Below are positions 46,856 to 56,409 of a DNA stretch of 64,000 nt, piece by piece (position 1 is the stretch's first letter; each line of letters begins with the position of its first letter). The position numbers and the translations under genes were made by a program. The notes under the pieces are model-generated. The model did no database searches and was not told the DNA's origin. It saw only the letters and a list, made by a program, of their open reading frames with translations. The stretch comes from DAOMNO01 sp035443885 (GTDB lineage Bacteria; Planctomycetota; Phycisphaerae; Phycisphaerales; SM1A02): NCBI GenBank assembly GCA_035443885.1, contig DAOMNO010000017.1, positions 5,131 through 69,130 on the forward strand. Direction: 5' to 3'.

Positions 46856-48307
46856 ATGGCTGGCGACTGGGTCTATTGGCTGATCTGGCTGGGCATTCTG
46901 GTGCTTTATGCCTGCATGGTCTGGCTTGCGTGGCGATCGCTGTTCAACGACCGTGCCAATGGCCGACGCCGATGCCCCCGATGCTGGTATGACCTCGCCT
47001 ACTCGCCCGGCATGACCTGCGCGGAATGCGGCTACACAGGGCGCACCGAAGCCGACTTCCAACGCACCCGCCGCAGATACGGCCAGGCCGCTGCTGCCAT
47101 TCTTGTCTGCGTGCTCGTCGCGGGCGTTGTGCACGAACGAGTCAGCCGCGGCGGCTGGACCTCAACGCTCCCCGCAGGAATCCTCATCTCCATCCTGCCG
47201 CTTTCTTCAGATCATCAGGGAGACCTGTTCAAAGAACTCGAACGAAGAATCAGCAACGATGCGCTGTCCCATGCCCAGTTGGCGAGACTGATGCGCCGCG
47301 CGGCAGAAGGCGACTGGTTCGCCGCGCCCATGGATGAACGATGGATGCGCCGGTATGGCGACCTCATTCGTACCGTCCGCCGCCTCGCCGCCCCGGAACC
47401 AATACGCACTGCGAACGGCATTGAATGGCCTGCATACACCGATGTTGAACGCCCATTGCTCAACATCCCCCCGCTGCTTGAACTGACCACGCGCGAAACA
47501 TGGCCGACCGGCTCTCGTGCACAGGCCCAGCTTTCATTCACAGACTGGTGGCCTCGCGGCTGCGAAGCTCGCGTGCGGCTCACGCCCCGGCACAATGCAC
47601 ACACGGAATCTGAAATCGTGATCTATCGCAGCAACAACGCGCCGTCCCGCAGCGGCGCGAGTGTGCCAATCGGCGTACTCGGCGCAGGCGAGCACGAGAT
47701 TCAGTTTGAAGTACAGGTTGACCGAAGAAGACCCGGCGCACACGCTGACTGGCAGCATGTCGCCACGCAGTCGCTTGCCGTTACAACGCGCGTTGAAGGC
47801 AGCCTTGAAACGCACCTCATCCCCATCACAGATGATGGGCCGCTCAACACCGGCATGCGGGAAGCATTCACAGGTTCCGTCTCACGCTGGGAAGGTGGCC
47901 CATCACCTGTGCGATTCCGGTACACACCCACATACACACAGGGCAGCGAGTTCGCGGGCGTCGCCATCGGCGTGTCGATTGAGCTTCGACGAGGCGATCA
48001 GCTCGCCAGACAACTCGACATCTGGTGGCTCGGTGGGCCGGGCGTGCCCGGCCAGACAGACCCAATGCACGGTCTCGGCTGGGAAGTGGTTCTCGAAGAT
48101 GAAGACCTGCTCCTCCAACCCGTTGACGAAAATTGGACCATCACCATTCGAGGCGACCCGCAGCTTGCGCTTCGCGCAGGCAATGCAGCTTCCTATTGGG
48201 CGGGTTCGTTCACCGTGCCGGCGCAATTTGTGATGATCCCCGGCCCCGCATCGCCTCCTGAATGGCGACGGGAGCCGCCTGCATCACGGCGGCATCACAC
48301 TCGCTGA
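46856..48307 (+). CDS. Zinc-ribbon membrane protein of planctomycete type, function unknown
   Basis: The 483-residue product starts with one membrane helix (WVYWLIWLGILVLYACMVWLAW). It then has a zinc ribbon with two CxxC knuckles (CPRCWYDLAY...CAECGYTGRTEADF), a second helix (AAAAILVCVLVAGVV) and a long soluble region. This short zinc ribbon before or between membrane helices recurs in many planctomycete proteins of unknown role. The soluble part has no recognisable domain. The ATG at 46856 is chosen; 46829 is an alternative nine codons upstream, and neither has a strong ribosome site. Confidence 0.72.
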   Translation: MAGDWVYWLIWLGILVLYACMVWLAWRSLFNDRANGRRRCPRCWYDLAYSPGMTCAECGYTGRTEADFQRTRRRYGQAAAAILVCVLVAGVVHERVSRGGWTSTLPAGILISILPLSSDHQGDLFKELERRISNDALSHAQLARLMRRAAEGDWFAAPMDERWMRRYGDLIRTVRRLAAPEPIRTANGIEWPAYTDVERPLLNIPPLLELTTRETWPTGSRAQAQLSFTDWWPRGCEARVRLTPRHNAHTESEIVIYRSNNAPSRSGASVPIGVLGAGEHEIQFEVQVDRRRPGAHADWQHVATQSLAVTTRVEGSLETHLIPITDDGPLNTGMREAFTGSVSRWEGGPSPVRFRYTPTYTQGSEFAGVAIGVSIELRRGDQLARQLDIWWLGGPGVPGQTDPMHGLGWEVVLEDEDLLLQPVDENWTITIRGDPQLALRAGNAASYWAGSFTVPAQFVMIPGPASPPEWRREPPASRRHHTR

Positions 48308-48458
48308 AGCTTCCGGCCATCCTTAATTATGTATGTATTCAACCCTCGTCCGAGAAGAACGGGCAATACAAGTGTGGATTCATCAGGTTCGGCGCAACGC
48401 TGAAACACGCGAATAGATTGCCCATAGAACCATGCGGAAAGAAGGCTATACTGTGGCC

Positions 48459-48887
48459 ATGCACCGCACCGGCGTAACCGGCAACATCTTGAAATGGACG
48501 TTGGCCCTTGTGCTGGTCGCGTTGCCGTCCATCTGCCGCTGCCATCTCGCGCTGCACAGCCACGATCACGCTGACGGGGCGGTTGTGCATCATCATGCAC
48601 ACGCCGATCACGCGCACGGCGAATCGTGCACGCACGATGAAGGCCTGCTTTCGCGGCTGATGTGCGACCATGAGGAACACGATTGCGAGTGCCCGAAGCT
48701 CGTCGCTGCCATGCACAAGGCCGACGAGCAACCAATCACACTGACCCTATCTCTTCCGGCTGCCACCTTCACCGAGATGGCGTCGCCGAACATGCTCACC
48801 GCCCGGCGAGTGTTCACCTTCCCGCCGGGCCATGTGCCGCGCCCGCAGACGACGCTCCTGCGCCTGCATTGCGCGCTCATCGTCTAG
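48459..48887 (+). CDS. Small His-rich exported protein heading the RND efflux cassette
   Basis: The 142-residue product has a signal peptide (LKWTLALVLVALPSICRC). Clustered histidines follow (HSHDHADGAVVHHHAHADHAHGESCTHDEG) along with a CDHEEHDCEC segment, giving many potential metal ligands. I recognise no family. It may be a periplasmic metal buffer or sensor for the efflux pump encoded downstream. The start could also be the ATG at 48432; the chosen ATG at 48459 begins a more normal signal peptide. The gap to the adaptor gene is about 110 nt. Confidence 0.7.
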   Translation: MHRTGVTGNILKWTLALVLVALPSICRCHLALHSHDHADGAVVHHHAHADHAHGESCTHDEGLLSRLMCDHEEHDCECPKLVAAMHKADEQPITLTLSLPAATFTEMASPNMLTARRVFTFPPGHVPRPQTTLLRLHCALIV

Positions 48888-48996
48888 AAAAAGCCTCTTG
48901 AAGAAGCCACCCGGCTTCCCGTGCTGTGGTGCGCCATCACGTCGTGCCGCATGATTCCGATTCTTTTGTCATTACGGAAACTCAAGAGGTTTGCCC

Positions 48997-50352
48997 ATGT
49001 CTCGTTCACAACTGCTCATGGCGGTCGCTGCTGCGCTCGCGCTGCTCGCGCTTCCTGCGGTGCTCACCACATTCGCTCACGATGATCACGCGCCGCCACC
49101 GTCAGACGGCTTTGACCCCTTCGCGCCAAAAATCATCCCGCCGGAAACCGCGGTACTCATTGGCCTCGTTGTCGAAGAAGCTGACTTCGGCGTGATGGAG
49201 CGCGTTGAGCGTCTCAGCGGTGTCGTGCGATTCGATCCTAATCGCGTGGCCGTCATCTCACCGCCAATCGCGGGCACAATCGCATCTGTATCCGTTCAAC
49301 CCGGAACCGTCGTCCGCGCAGGCGATACGCTCGTCGAACTCGACTCACCTGAGCTGACGCGCCTGCGTTATGAACTGAGCCAACTGGATTCAGAACGAAT
49401 CGAGCTGGAGCTGGCGCAGCAGGCCGCATACGGCCGAAGCGACCGCGCCGCGCTCGATGAGCGCGTCGCCGCGACTCGGCTGGAACTCGCCTCACAGGAA
49501 CTCGAACGTGCGCAGCAAAGTCGCGAAGCGGTCGCGGCCAATCTGCTCAACCAGAAGAAAATTGCCGTGCTCACGCATCAGTCCGAGCAGGCCGCCGCTC
49601 GACTGGAGCGAGAACTCGCCTCGCGAGAGGCAGAAGGGCTTTCGCGCCGCATCGCCGCCGTCATTGAATCACGCCGCGCTCTTGCAGACGCACTCGGCTC
49701 CATCGTGGGTGAAGCCTCAACAGATGTTCAGGGCGGCCGCCTCGTATTTCGATCACTCCGGGATGGCGTGGTTACTTCTCGCACCATCTCCGTCGGCCAG
49801 CATGTTCAGCCCGGCGAACAGATGATTGTCGTCGCCGATGCGCAGCGCGTTCAGATCATTGCGGAGCTGCCGGAATCACGATTGGATTCGCTTACGCATG
49901 CCCAAGGCAAGACGGTGCGCCTGCGACAGCCGGGCAAGGGAACCGCCGTTCGCGCCGAAGGCATCGTCCGCCACGTGAATCCGAAGATCGACTCCATCAA
50001 GCGAACCGCACACGTGCTGATCGATGCAGATAATGCCGCCGGCGCACTGCGCGACGGTATGTTCGTCGAGGTCGCCATCGTCCTCGAAGATCTGGATTTC
50101 GCCGTCGTGGTGCCGCACGAAGCCGTGCTCAAGGACGGCCCGGAACGTTATGTGTTCATCCGTGATGGTGAAATATTTAAGCGACAGGCTGTGGCGATCG
50201 GCGCACGCGACGACCGATTCTTCGAAATCACCGACGGGCTTGTGCCGGGCGATGAGATTGTCGTGCGCGGCGCATATGCCGTCAGCCAGATTCGCGCCCG
50301 CGGCGCTTCATCTGACCACGACCATGGCCATCATCACGGTCATCAACACTAA
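48997..50352 (+). CDS. RND efflux periplasmic adaptor (CusB/CzcB type)
   Basis: The 451-residue membrane-fusion protein has a signal peptide, then the lipoyl/barrel-sandwich halves (RVAVISPPIAGTIASVSVQPGTVVRAGDTLVELDSPEL). A long coiled-coil hairpin of about 130-230 follows, and then beta-barrel (VRHVNPKIDSIKRTAHVLIDADNAAGALRDGMFVEV) and membrane-proximal domains. The N-terminus (FAHDDHA) and C-terminus (DHDHGHHHGHQH) are His-rich and could bind metal. AGAGG 7 nt before the ATG at 48997 sets the start. The permease follows after 29 nt. Confidence 0.92.
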   Translation: MSRSQLLMAVAAALALLALPAVLTTFAHDDHAPPPSDGFDPFAPKIIPPETAVLIGLVVEEADFGVMERVERLSGVVRFDPNRVAVISPPIAGTIASVSVQPGTVVRAGDTLVELDSPELTRLRYELSQLDSERIELELAQQAAYGRSDRAALDERVAATRLELASQELERAQQSREAVAANLLNQKKIAVLTHQSEQAAARLERELASREAEGLSRRIAAVIESRRALADALGSIVGEASTDVQGGRLVFRSLRDGVVTSRTISVGQHVQPGEQMIVVADAQRVQIIAELPESRLDSLTHAQGKTVRLRQPGKGTAVRAEGIVRHVNPKIDSIKRTAHVLIDADNAAGALRDGMFVEVAIVLEDLDFAVVVPHEAVLKDGPERYVFIRDGEIFKRQAVAIGARDDRFFEITDGLVPGDEIVVRGAYAVSQIRARGASSDHDHGHHHGHQH

Positions 50353-50381
50353 GTGCGCTCGCAACGAGAGGATTATCAACC

Positions 50382-53300
50382 ATGTTGCGAAGCATCGTCA
50401 GATTCTCACTGCTCAACCGCACGCTGGTCATCGTCGCAGCGCTCGCGATCTCAATCTATGGTCTGCTGGCTTTGCCTCGGCTGCCGATCGACGTGTTGCC
50501 TGACCTCAATCGGCCAACTGTAACCGTGATGACCGAAGCGCCAGGTCTTGGCCCGGATGAGGTCGAAGTTCAGGTCACGTACCCGATTGAAACCGCGGTC
50601 AATGGCGCGATCGGCGTGGAGCGTGTGCGCAGCGTGAGCGGACCGGGGCTTTCCATCGTATGGGTCGAGTTTGGCTGGGATACCGATATCCGATTCAATC
50701 GGCAGGTCGTGCAGGAAGGCCTCACGCAGATCGCCGAGCGACTCCCACCAAACATTGTCCCGCATATGGGGCCGATCAGTTCCATCATGGGCGAGGTCAT
50801 GCTCGTCGGCATCGCCTCGCCGGACGGCCGCGTTTCGCCGATGGACCAGCGCACGATTGCGGACTGGACCATTCGCCCCGCGCTGCTTGCGATCCCCGGT
50901 GTCTCGCAAGTAACCGTCATGGGCGGCGAGATGCGCCAGTTCCAGGTGCGCGCCGACCCCGATCAACTGCGCCGATATGACCTCACCATGGATGACCTCG
51001 AAAACGCGCTGCGCTCTTCCAACGAAAGCGCGGGTGGCGGATTCGTCGTTACCAGCCATGAGGAAGTCATCATCAGGCATCTGGGCCGCGTGCAAAGCGT
51101 TGAAGACATCGAAAACTCCATCGTCGCAATCAGGCGAAGCCACGATGTCGTGCATCCCGTGCGCGTACGCGATGTCGCGCACGTGCTGGAAGCGCCCGCC
51201 GTCATCAAGCGGGGCGAAGGCTCCATGGACAGCCTGCCCGCAGTCATCCTGGCGATCTCCAAACAACCCGACGCAGACACAAGACGATTGACGGCAACCA
51301 TCGACGAACGACTCGCACAACTGCAATCCGCGCTGCCGGAAGGTCTGTTTGTCAACGCTGATCTCTTCCGCCAGTCGCATTTCATCAACTCCGCCATCGG
51401 CAACGTCATCGAAGCGCTCTGGCACGGCGCGGTGCTGGTGGTCATCGTTCTCGCGCTGTTTCTGCTTAACTTCCGCACGACCGCCATCACGCTCGTCGCC
51501 ATACCGCTCTCACTGCTTACAACGTTCATCGTCTTCCACCTGATGGGCCTATCCATCAACACGATGACGCTGGGCGGGCTGGCTGTCGCGATGGGCGAAC
51601 TGGTGGACGACGCCATCGTCGGTGTGGAAAACGCCTTCAGGCGATTACGCGAGAATCGGCAGCGCAGCCATCCCGCGCCCGCGCTGAAGGTCATCTTTGA
51701 AGCCACGCTCGAAGTGCGCGGCCCGATCGTCATCGGCACGGTCATCGTCATGCTCGTCTTCCTCCCGTTGTTCTTCCTGCCGGATATCGCCGGCCGCCTC
51801 TTCCAGCCACTGGCTGTCGCCTACATCGTCAGCGTACTCATGTCGATGGTGGTGTCGCTGACGCTCTCTCCGGTTCTCGCGCACTACCTGCTGCCGGGCA
51901 TGAAGCGAATGCAGGACGATCGCGACGGCATCGTGTTACGCGGCGCAAAGGCAGTCGCGCTCAAGTGCTATGCTTTCGCGCTGCCGCGACCAGAGGCGGT
52001 GCTCATGCTCTGCGCGATGATGGTCATCGCTGCGGGGATCGTTGTCTCTCGCATGGGCACGGAGTTTCTGCCCCACTTCAACGAAGGCACCGCCACGGTG
52101 AACGTCGTCGCCTCGCCGGGCGTTTCACTTGAAGAATCCGACCGTCAGGGCCGCCTCGCCGAAATGCTGCTGCTGGAAATTCCTGAGATCAAAGCAACCG
52201 GCAGGCGAACCGGCCGCGCCGAGCTGGACGAGCACGCGCAGGGTGTTCACTCCTCGGAGATTGAAGTCGATTTCTGGACGTACGCGGAAACGCGCGACAA
52301 GCACGCCGCTGCCGGGCACACCAGCCGTCAGCCGCCTCGCTTCTTGCGCGATCGTGAAGTCGTCTTTGCCGAGATTCGAGAGAAACTCGGCGCGATTCCC
52401 GGCATCAACATCGGCATTGGCCAGCCCATCAGTCACCGCATCGACCATCTGGAAACAGGCGTTCGAGCGCAGATCGTCGTCAAGATTTTCGGCGATGACC
52501 TGCGCACACTGCGCCAGCTTGCTGAACAAGCGCAAGATGCCATGATCGACATCCCCGGCGTCGTTGACCTGCAAATCGAAACGCAAATGATGATTCCGCA
52601 GCTTCATGTGAGCGTCGATCGTGAACGTGCGGCCTCGTTCGGCTTCACAAGCGGCGAGCTGATTCGCACGCTTGAGACCGCCACGCGCGGCCGCGTGGTG
52701 TCGCAAGTCATCGACGGCGTGCGCACCTTCGACCTTGTGCTGATGATCGACGAACCGTGGCGCAACGACCCGGAAGCAATGGCGGCCATGCAACTGCTCT
52801 CGCCCACCGGTGCCGTAGCGATGCTCTCCGATGTGGCTGAACTTCGCGAAGAGCGCGGGCCGAACTCCATTTCGCGCGAAAACGCGCAGCGAACCATCGC
52901 GGTGTTCTGCAACGTGCAGGGGCGCGACCTCGGCTCGACAGCGATCGCTGTGGAAGACGCGGTGCGACGCGCGATTGATTGGCTGGAAGGTTACTCGATG
53001 CAGCTTGAAGGTCAGTTCCGCTCGCAACAGGAAGCATCGCGAACGATTCTGCTCCTCAGCGTTGTCTCGCTGCTGCTGATGTTCTTCATTCTCTACAGCC
53101 ACTTCGGCAACTGGGTGATGCCCGCGCAGGTCATGCTCAACATTCCCTTTGCGTTCATCGGCGCCGTCGCTGCGCTGGCGATCGTCGGTGAACCGTTCAG
53201 CGTCGCCAGTCTTGTCGGGTTCATCAGCTTGTGCGGCATCGCCAGCCGCAACGGCGTACTCATGATCAGCCACTATCTGCACCTGATGAAGGAAGAAGGC

Positions 53301-53606
53301 ATGGCGTTCGGCGAGGCGATGGTGATTCGCGGCTCGCAGGAGCGTGTCGCGCCCGTACTCATGACCGCCCTCACCACAGGTCTCGGCCTGATCCCGCTGG
53401 CCATCGCTGCAGGTCAGCCCGGCAGAGAAATTCTCTATCCCGTCGCGGTCGTCGTCATCGGCGGCCTCATCAGCAGCACGATTCTCGATTTCTTCGTTAC
53501 ACCTTCGGTTTTCCTGCGCTTCGCCCGCCGCGCTGCAGAAAGCGCCGCCTCGCAAACCGCCCAACAACATCAACTCACGACAACTGAACAGGAGTTTTCA
53601 CGATGA
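50382..53606 (+). CDS. Heavy-metal efflux RND permease (CusA/CzcA family)
   Basis: The 1074-residue protein is the inner-membrane proton-driven pump of a tripartite metal exporter. It shows the HME-RND layout of two six-helix repeats with large periplasmic loops (LPRLPIDVLPDLNRPTVTVMTEAPGLGPDEVE). The proton-relay region in TM4 reads LAVAMGELVDDAIVGVENAFRRLR, keeping the VDD...VEN acidic residues of this family. The metal (Cu, Ag, Zn, Co, Ni) cannot be assigned from these motifs. His-rich partners on both sides suggest Zn, Ni or Cu. Its stop overlaps the start of the next gene (ATGA). Confidence 0.93.
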   Translation: MLRSIVRFSLLNRTLVIVAALAISIYGLLALPRLPIDVLPDLNRPTVTVMTEAPGLGPDEVEVQVTYPIETAVNGAIGVERVRSVSGPGLSIVWVEFGWDTDIRFNRQVVQEGLTQIAERLPPNIVPHMGPISSIMGEVMLVGIASPDGRVSPMDQRTIADWTIRPALLAIPGVSQVTVMGGEMRQFQVRADPDQLRRYDLTMDDLENALRSSNESAGGGFVVTSHEEVIIRHLGRVQSVEDIENSIVAIRRSHDVVHPVRVRDVAHVLEAPAVIKRGEGSMDSLPAVILAISKQPDADTRRLTATIDERLAQLQSALPEGLFVNADLFRQSHFINSAIGNVIEALWHGAVLVVIVLALFLLNFRTTAITLVAIPLSLLTTFIVFHLMGLSINTMTLGGLAVAMGELVDDAIVGVENAFRRLRENRQRSHPAPALKVIFEATLEVRGPIVIGTVIVMLVFLPLFFLPDIAGRLFQPLAVAYIVSVLMSMVVSLTLSPVLAHYLLPGMKRMQDDRDGIVLRGAKAVALKCYAFALPRPEAVLMLCAMMVIAAGIVVSRMGTEFLPHFNEGTATVNVVASPGVSLEESDRQGRLAEMLLLEIPEIKATGRRTGRAELDEHAQGVHSSEIEVDFWTYAETRDKHAAAGHTSRQPPRFLRDREVVFAEIREKLGAIPGINIGIGQPISHRIDHLETGVRAQIVVKIFGDDLRTLRQLAEQAQDAMIDIPGVVDLQIETQMMIPQLHVSVDRERAASFGFTSGELIRTLETATRGRVVSQVIDGVRTFDLVLMIDEPWRNDPEAMAAMQLLSPTGAVAMLSDVAELREERGPNSISRENAQRTIAVFCNVQGRDLGSTAIAVEDAVRRAIDWLEGYSMQLEGQFRSQQEASRTILLLSVVSLLLMFFILYSHFGNWVMPAQVMLNIPFAFIGAVAALAIVGEPFSVASLVGFISLCGIASRNGVLMISHYLHLMKEEGMAFGEAMVIRGSQERVAPVLMTALTTGLGLIPLAIAAGQPGREILYPVAVVVIGGLISSTILDFFVTPSVFLRFARRAAESAASQTAQQHQLTTTEQEFSR

Positions 53607-54856
53607 GCGTCCACACCCGTTTCTCTCTCAAGCTGTTTTGTGTCCTCGTTGCTTATTCAATGTGGTTCGTCGCGCCGGCGCACGCCCAGCATGGCCACGC
53701 GCACGATCATGATCACGACATTGAGTTTCCAGAGCCGACCAATTTCGTCGAAGCCGCCTCACTTGCGCTGGAAATCCCCCGCCATCTGGTTGGCGACCTT
53801 GCAGAGCAGGCGTTCGATCACATTCATGACGATTCGCTGATTCTCGCCAAGGTCGCACGGATGCTCGGCCGCTTCGCGCTCGATGCTTCCAGCGGCGTAC
53901 AGCGTGAACACGTTCGCGAGATCAACATCGCAGGCCGCGAGCTGGCGCGAATTGCGGATGCCCTGCACGACGCAACGGACACGAAAGACGCGGCTGCGTG
54001 CGCCCGTCTGCTTGACGCGATGAAAGAGCACCTCGCCGTCATTGAGCGCAATCTTCATCGTGTGCTTGATCGACCGTTCACGGTCAAGATCACGTCCGCA
54101 GGCACACCGAACGCCTCGCAGCCGATCACGCTCACCCTTGAGATTCAGAACGACAGAAACGAGCGTGTTACTGCGGAACAGCTTGATGTTGCACATGAGC
54201 ATCTGCTGCATGTGATTGTCGTTGCAGAGGATTTGAGCTGGTATCGCCACGTGCATCCGACGCCCGCAGCAGACGGTACGTTCACGCTGACGATGACCTT
54301 CCCCGCGGGCGGCAGCTATCGGCTGTTCCACGATTTCAAGCCGAAAGGCATGCCGCACCGCATGGCGTTTGCAGACTTTGTCATCGCAGGTGATCGACCC
54401 GCGCGAACGAAGCTTGCCGTTGATGCGCATCAGCCCAAAGTCGTGGACGGGCTGACGGTCTCGCTTCATGCCGCTTCGCCGATCCGCGCTGGCACGGACA
54501 CGGTGCTGCACTTCACCATCAGCAAGGATGGCGCAGCCGTCACTGATTTCGAGCCGCACATGGGCGAACGTGCGCACCTTGTCGTCATCAGCGAAGACCG
54601 CTCGCAGTTCGTTCATGCCCATGCACACGACGAGCACCATCATCATGCCCACGATCATGACGATCACGCAGACCATGACCACGACCATCACGAAGGCGTT
54701 GCATTTCATGTAACCCTGGCGAAGCCGGGTCTGCACCGCGCATGGGTTGAATTCAAGCACGGCGGCAAGGTATTCACCATTCCTTTCGTCATTGAAGCGG
54801 TCGCGGGTGATGCCGCTGCACCGCAGAGGGAGCATGGCCATGGCCACAATCACTGA
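53603..54856 (+). CDS. Periplasmic His-rich protein of the RND cassette
   Basis: The 417-residue protein has a signal peptide (FCVLVAYSMWFVAPAHA). A short His cluster (QHGHAHDHDHD), a helical region of about 45-150 and two beta-rich, Ig/cupredoxin-like halves follow. In the second half lies a long His/Asp run (HAHAHDEHHHHAHDHDDHAD...). The C-terminus is also His-rich (REHGHGHNH). I recognise no characterised family. The 4-nt overlap with the permease and the position before the outer-membrane factor make it part of the export system, probably a metal-binding periplasmic component. Confidence 0.8.
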   Translation: MSVHTRFSLKLFCVLVAYSMWFVAPAHAQHGHAHDHDHDIEFPEPTNFVEAASLALEIPRHLVGDLAEQAFDHIHDDSLILAKVARMLGRFALDASSGVQREHVREINIAGRELARIADALHDATDTKDAAACARLLDAMKEHLAVIERNLHRVLDRPFTVKITSAGTPNASQPITLTLEIQNDRNERVTAEQLDVAHEHLLHVIVVAEDLSWYRHVHPTPAADGTFTLTMTFPAGGSYRLFHDFKPKGMPHRMAFADFVIAGDRPARTKLAVDAHQPKVVDGLTVSLHAASPIRAGTDTVLHFTISKDGAAVTDFEPHMGERAHLVVISEDRSQFVHAHAHDEHHHHAHDHDDHADHDHDHHEGVAFHVTLAKPGLHRAWVEFKHGGKVFTIPFVIEAVAGDAAAPQREHGHGHNH

Positions 54857-56261
54857 TTGCACACGGCTCGCACCACGCGCCGCCCGAAAGCTTGCTGTGG
54901 CACTCGTCACAAGCGCCATGCTCGTCGGCTGCGCTTCACTGGATGCGCAGCAGGATCGCCAGCGCGCCAGTTCACTCATTCACGAGCGCAGCGGCTTCTC
55001 ACCGGACTGGGAAGCACAGTGGAACGAAGTCCATCGTGAATGGGACGGTCGATCGCCGCTCACCGCTGAAACCGCTGTGCGTCTTGCATTGGTCAGTAAT
55101 CGAAGCATTCGCGCCAGCGTTGAGCGACTCGCTGCATCGCGCGCTGAGTTCGTACAGGCTGGCCTGTTGCCGAACCCGATCCTCAGCGTTGGTCTTGGGT
55201 TCTCCGTGGGTGATTCATCCGGCGCGACATCAATCAGCGCAGGGCTGACGCAGCAGCTCGTCGCGCTCTGGCTGCGCGGTGATCGCATGAAAGAAGCCGC
55301 TGCTGAACTCGAAGGCGAAGTCCTTTCGCTCAGCGATGCAACCCTGCGCATCATCGCCGAAGTCCGCCACATGCACACAGAGCTTCTCTGGATGCAGCGT
55401 GAACTCGCGCTCCTCGGCGAGCATCAATCACTGATTGAGAAGCATGTGCGCATCATTGGTCAGCAGGTGGATGCGGGCATCGCTTCATCACTCGACTTCA
55501 CGCGCATTGAGCTTGCGCTGCACGCACTCATCAACGAACGAATGCAGCAGGAGCACGCATTTCGAGTTGCACGGCTGGCGATGCTCGAAAAACTTGGCCT
55601 CGCCGAATTCACGGCGGATTTCTCTCTCGACGAGAGCGGAACGAGCGAAACGCACTCGCTCGCATTGCAAGGCGAGGACACCGTCGTCGAGCATGCGCTT
55701 GCGAATCGGCTCGACCTTGCTGCGGCATCCGCGCGCGTGATCGCCGCCCGCCAATCGCTCCGTCTTGAGGAGCGCAGCAGATTTCCCGCGAATCTGGAAG
55801 CGGGCGCTGCATACAGCCGCGACGAAAACCGCCGACAGGAACTCGGCCCTGCAGTCAGCCTTGAAGTGCCGCTCTTCGACAGCGGCGATGCCCGCGCCGC
55901 CCGCGCCGCGGCCCTCTGGCGCGCCAGTGAAATCGAAGCGGACGCCGTGCGCCAGCGCGCGATCTTCGAATCGCGCAGCGCATGGTCGGAATGGACACGA
56001 GCGCACGCGCTCCTGGCCCGCCATGACCATGATGTCCTGCCTCGCGCCAATCGTCAGTTGGAACTCGCTCAAACCCTGCTGGACGCGGGCGAAGTCGATA
56101 TGACCGTGCTGCTTGAAGCGCAGCGAGAAGCCATTGCTGCCTCGCGCGTGCGCAATCGGCTTCAGGCGGATGTCATTCGATCAGCCATCACGCTGGACTA
56201 CGCCACCAGCACCTTTGTTGGATCCTCCCCCACGGCCCAGAACCCCAATGACACAGAATGA
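54840..56261 (+). CDS. TolC/CusC-type outer-membrane efflux lipoprotein
   Basis: The protein has a lipoprotein signal (AVALVTSAMLVGC). Two long-helix repeats typical of outer-membrane efflux factors follow: PLTAETAVRLALVSNRSIRASVERLAASRAEFVQAGLLPNPILSVGLG, and a similar second half with SLEVPLFDSGDARAARAAALWRASE and VDMTVLLEAQREAIAASRVRNRLQAD. ATG at 54840 has GGAG 7 nt upstream; 54834 is an alternative. It overlaps the His-rich gene by 17 nt and completes the tripartite pump. Its stop is 4 nt from the convergent tRNA-Ala. Confidence 0.9.
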   Translation: MATITDCTRLAPRAARKLAVALVTSAMLVGCASLDAQQDRQRASSLIHERSGFSPDWEAQWNEVHREWDGRSPLTAETAVRLALVSNRSIRASVERLAASRAEFVQAGLLPNPILSVGLGFSVGDSSGATSISAGLTQQLVALWLRGDRMKEAAAELEGEVLSLSDATLRIIAEVRHMHTELLWMQRELALLGEHQSLIEKHVRIIGQQVDAGIASSLDFTRIELALHALINERMQQEHAFRVARLAMLEKLGLAEFTADFSLDESGTSETHSLALQGEDTVVEHALANRLDLAAASARVIAARQSLRLEERSRFPANLEAGAAYSRDENRRQELGPAVSLEVPLFDSGDARAARAAALWRASEIEADAVRQRAIFESRSAWSEWTRAHALLARHDHDVLPRANRQLELAQTLLDAGEVDMTVLLEAQREAIAASRVRNRLQADVIRSAITLDYATSTFVGSSPTAQNPNDTE

Positions 56262-56265
56262 AAAG

Positions 56266-56338
56266 TGGAGCGTATCGGACTCGAACCGACAACCCCTGCC
56301 TTGCAAAGGCAGTGCTCTCCCAATTGAGCTAACGCCCC
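56266..56338 (-). tRNA. tRNA-Ala (anticodon TGC)
   Basis: On the minus strand the acceptor GGGGCGT pairs with ACGCTCC, the anticodon stem-loop is CTGCCTTTGCAAGGCAG and the T-arm is GTCGGTTCGAGTCCGAT. The discriminator base is A and CCA is not encoded. The gene is 73 nt and complete. A TTTT run follows the 3' end. Confidence 0.97.
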
Positions 56339-56351
56339 AAAACGGCACAGC

Positions 56352-56357
56352 ATTATA
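56352..56357 (-). promoter_or_regulatory. -10 element of the tRNA-Ala promoter
   Basis: A perfect TATAAT on the minus strand lies 14 nt before the tRNA 5' end. No good -35 is visible at 16-18 nt spacing. Confidence 0.5.
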
Positions 56358-56409
56358 GCAACCGCACCGGACTTGAGTCTCGGCCCTCACGAAGCGACCG
56401 GCATTGCCA

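Noticed and set aside
52125..53573. Long minus-strand open frame antisense to the RND permease
   Set aside because: Shadow frame; the permease on the plus strand has all family motifs.
54590..54705. His-rich run as a simple sequence repeat or assembly error
   Set aside because: The codons vary (CAC/CAT, GAC/GAT) and the frame stays open, so it is a genuine His/Asp-rich protein segment.
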